DNA from: a bacterium
GTDB taxonomy: Bacteria > Patescibacteriota > Patescibacteriia > Patescibacteriales > GWC2-42-12
DNA length: 31,608 nt
NCBI GenBank assembly: GCA_030655095.1
Contig: JAURWF010000019.1
Coordinates: 1 to 31,608 of the forward strand
Direction of reading: 5' to 3'
Each line of letters begins with the position of its first letter. The stretch's first letter is position 1. Below, piece after piece: positions 30,151-31,608 of this stretch. The notes beneath the pieces are model-generated. The model was not told where the DNA came from and did not search any database. It saw only the letters and a program-made list of their open reading frames with translations. Position numbers and translations under genes: made by a program.

Positions 30151-31473
30151 TTGATTATTCTTTTAAAGAGGTTCGTAACCGCTTTTTTTATTAGCGTGAT
30201 TTTTAAATTTGGGCAAATAGGCTTACGTTTTATTTTTTATAAAATTATTGTTAAAATTTATAAATTCTATTTACAGCTAATTAAAAAATTAGGATGGAAA
30301 ACAAAAAATAATCGCGCTTCTTCTATTTTAATTAATCAAAAAATAATTCATTTTATAATTATTTTTTTAACAATTTTATTTGTAAGTTTAAATTTAACAG
30401 GCAGAACACAAGCTATTTATTCCGAAGAATTAATTGGAAATACTTTTTTATCAGAAATAGTTTCTAGTGAATTTGATAATAACGATCAATTAATTGAAGA
30501 AAAAGTTGACGATACAAAACAAATTACTCTTGAACAACAAACTTATTTGGAAAATCTATCAGCTTTTAAAAGTCAGCCGATGGCTAAAATGATTTCTACT
30601 AATGAATTAGAAGCTATTGTAGAAAAAGAAAATTTAATTCAAAATCAAGATGGTGATAGCATAATTAGGCCTGATTTAGTTACTACAAAAAGAGTTAAAC
30701 AGCAGAGAGAAGAAATTATTTATTATATAGTTGAACCTAGCGATACCATTAGCACTATTGCCGCTAATTTTGGCATAAGCGTTAATACAATTCTTTGGGA
30801 AAATAATTTAAGCGCTTATAGCTTAATTAGGCCAGGAGACAAGTTGACTATTTTACCGATGAGCGGTATTACTTATAAAGTAAAAAGTGGAGACACTATT
30901 ATAAATATTGCTAAAACTTATGGTGTTGAAATATCTACAATCATAGAGGCGAACAAATTAGCTATTAATAATCAATTAAAAATCGGGCAACAATTAATAA
31001 TTATAGGAGGCAAAAAGAATAACTACATCAGACAACAATCAGTTGTTTATAATGGCTTGTCTATTATAAAAAATTTATTAAAACCTAAAGCAACAAGTCC
31101 TTTAAGAGGCAATAAGATGAATTGGCCGACTGTTGGTCATCATATTTCTCAATATTATTCATGGAGACATACTGGTCTTGATATAGCCAATAAAGTTGGT
31201 ACCCCCATCTATGCTGCTGATGCTGGCGTTGTAATAATAGCTCAAGGTGGTTACAATGGCGGTTATGGTAATACAATTGTTATTGATCACGGTGGTGGCA
31301 AAAAAACTCGTTATGGACATTTATCAAAACTTTATATTAAAAAAGGTCAAAGCGTAGATAAAGGTGAAGCTATTGGCGCCATGGGTTCAACGGGACGTTC
31401 AACTGGTCCACACTTACATTTTGAAATAATTATCAATGGCATTAGGACTAACTCATTAAACTATATTAAATAA
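30151..31473 (+). CDS. Membrane-anchored LysM/M23 peptidoglycan peptidase
   Basis: 440 residues if started at the TTG at 30151. The frame is open from 30076, has no ATG before the LysM region and no Shine-Dalgarno, so the start is uncertain. Residues about 67-87 form a membrane segment (IIHFIIIFLTILFVSLNL). Two LysM domains lie near 190-235 (YIVEPSDTISTIAANFGIS) and 242-286 (YKVKSGDTIINIAKTYGVE). The C-terminal M23 domain has HTGLD and GPHLHFE, supplying the zinc ligands, so catalysis looks intact. Such enzymes cut peptidoglycan cross-links during growth or division; the basic N-terminal region is probably cytoplasmic. Confidence 0.88.
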   Translation: MIILLKRFVTAFFISVIFKFGQIGLRFIFYKIIVKIYKFYLQLIKKLGWKTKNNRASSILINQKIIHFIIIFLTILFVSLNLTGRTQAIYSEELIGNTFLSEIVSSEFDNNDQLIEEKVDDTKQITLEQQTYLENLSAFKSQPMAKMISTNELEAIVEKENLIQNQDGDSIIRPDLVTTKRVKQQREEIIYYIVEPSDTISTIAANFGISVNTILWENNLSAYSLIRPGDKLTILPMSGITYKVKSGDTIINIAKTYGVEISTIIEANKLAINNQLKIGQQLIIIGGKKNNYIRQQSVVYNGLSIIKNLLKPKATSPLRGNKMNWPTVGHHISQYYSWRHTGLDIANKVGTPIYAADAGVVIIAQGGYNGGYGNTIVIDHGGGKKTRYGHLSKLYIKKGQSVDKGEAIGAMGSTGRSTGPHLHFEIIINGIRTNSLNYIK

Positions 31474-31508
31474 TCTAAAAACTTTATGTGTCTGTTTTTG
31501 TCAACAAA

Positions 31509-31608
31509 TTAGTAAACATCTACAATTACCACAGAGCCCTTTTCCCATATTGTCATTCCCGCAGACAGGCTGTCTAAAAAGTCCTTTAACAATTTAATAA
31601 AATCAGAC
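31509..31608 (-). CDS. Possible C-terminal fragment of a gene entering from the right
   Basis: A minus-strand frame is open from the window edge to TAA at 31509-31511, encoding 33 codons (DFIKLLKDFLDSLSAG, then WEKGSVVIVDVY). In DNA this AT-rich a stop-free run of this length is mildly suggestive of coding. The TGTCATTCCCGC segment inside it also resembles dispersed palindromic repeats, so the frame may be accidental. No family recognised. Confidence 0.3.
   Translation of the reverse strand, partial: SDFIKLLKDFLDSLSAGMTIWEKGSVVIVDVY

Overview
The window looks like part of the chromosome of a member of the Patescibacteria (Candidate Phyla Radiation), probably Parcubacteria-like. The DNA is very AT-rich. 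The S10-spc ribosomal protein cluster runs directly from rpsE to rplO with no rpmD (uL30), a known trait of that radiation. Almost no gene has a Shine-Dalgarno sequence. The partial protein at the left edge has an N-terminus and repeats of a kind I associate with large surface proteins of these organisms. This placement is inference; there is no 16S gene here to confirm it.

Left edge to 5.1 kb (accessory). A tail-fibre-like secreted protein runs off the left edge (minus strand). A 64-nt near-perfect palindrome follows. Next is a radical SAM/SPASM enzyme (minus), divergent from a C39-like cysteine peptidase and a short-chain dehydrogenase (plus). An AbiE-type toxin-antitoxin pair (minus) follows, with a dyad operator just upstream of abiEi. 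A 19-bp bidirectional terminator at 5112-5153 closes this region.

5.2-18.4 kb (minus strand). In transcription order: tuf, rpsJ, rplC, rplD, rplW, rplB, rpsS, rplV, rpsC, rplP, rpmC, rpsQ, rplN, rplX, rplE, rpsN, rpsH, rplF, rplR, rpsE, rplO, secY. rpsJ has its own strong promoter. A 243-bp structured spacer separates rpsJ from rplC. Several spacers hold short tandem arrays directly upstream of start codons, and several ribosomal proteins carry long charged extensions.

18.4-23.4 kb (minus strand). The str operon order is rpsL, rpsG, fusA, but it is interrupted. A RelE/ParE-type toxin-antitoxin pair lies between rpsG and fusA. hicB and a hicA broken by an in-frame TAA lie between fusA and tuf. 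An unrecognised acidic protein with a near-consensus promoter precedes tuf.

23.4-29.5 kb (minus strand). A thioredoxin-fold (DsbA/GILT-like) secreted protein, ribosomal protein S1, FtsH, a multi-pass membrane protein and a Cys-rich YkgJ-like protein. On the plus strand at 30.15-31.47 kb is a membrane-anchored LysM/M23 peptidase, followed by a possible C-terminal fragment of another minus-strand gene at the right edge.

Functionally the window is mostly translation (ribosomal proteins, EF-Tu, EF-G, S1), with membrane insertion and quality control (SecY, FtsH) and envelope work (M23 peptidase, thiol protein, surface fibre). Three toxin-antitoxin-type loci sit inside or next to the essential translation operons. 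All coordinates and motifs were read by eye. No alignment, folding or database search was run.
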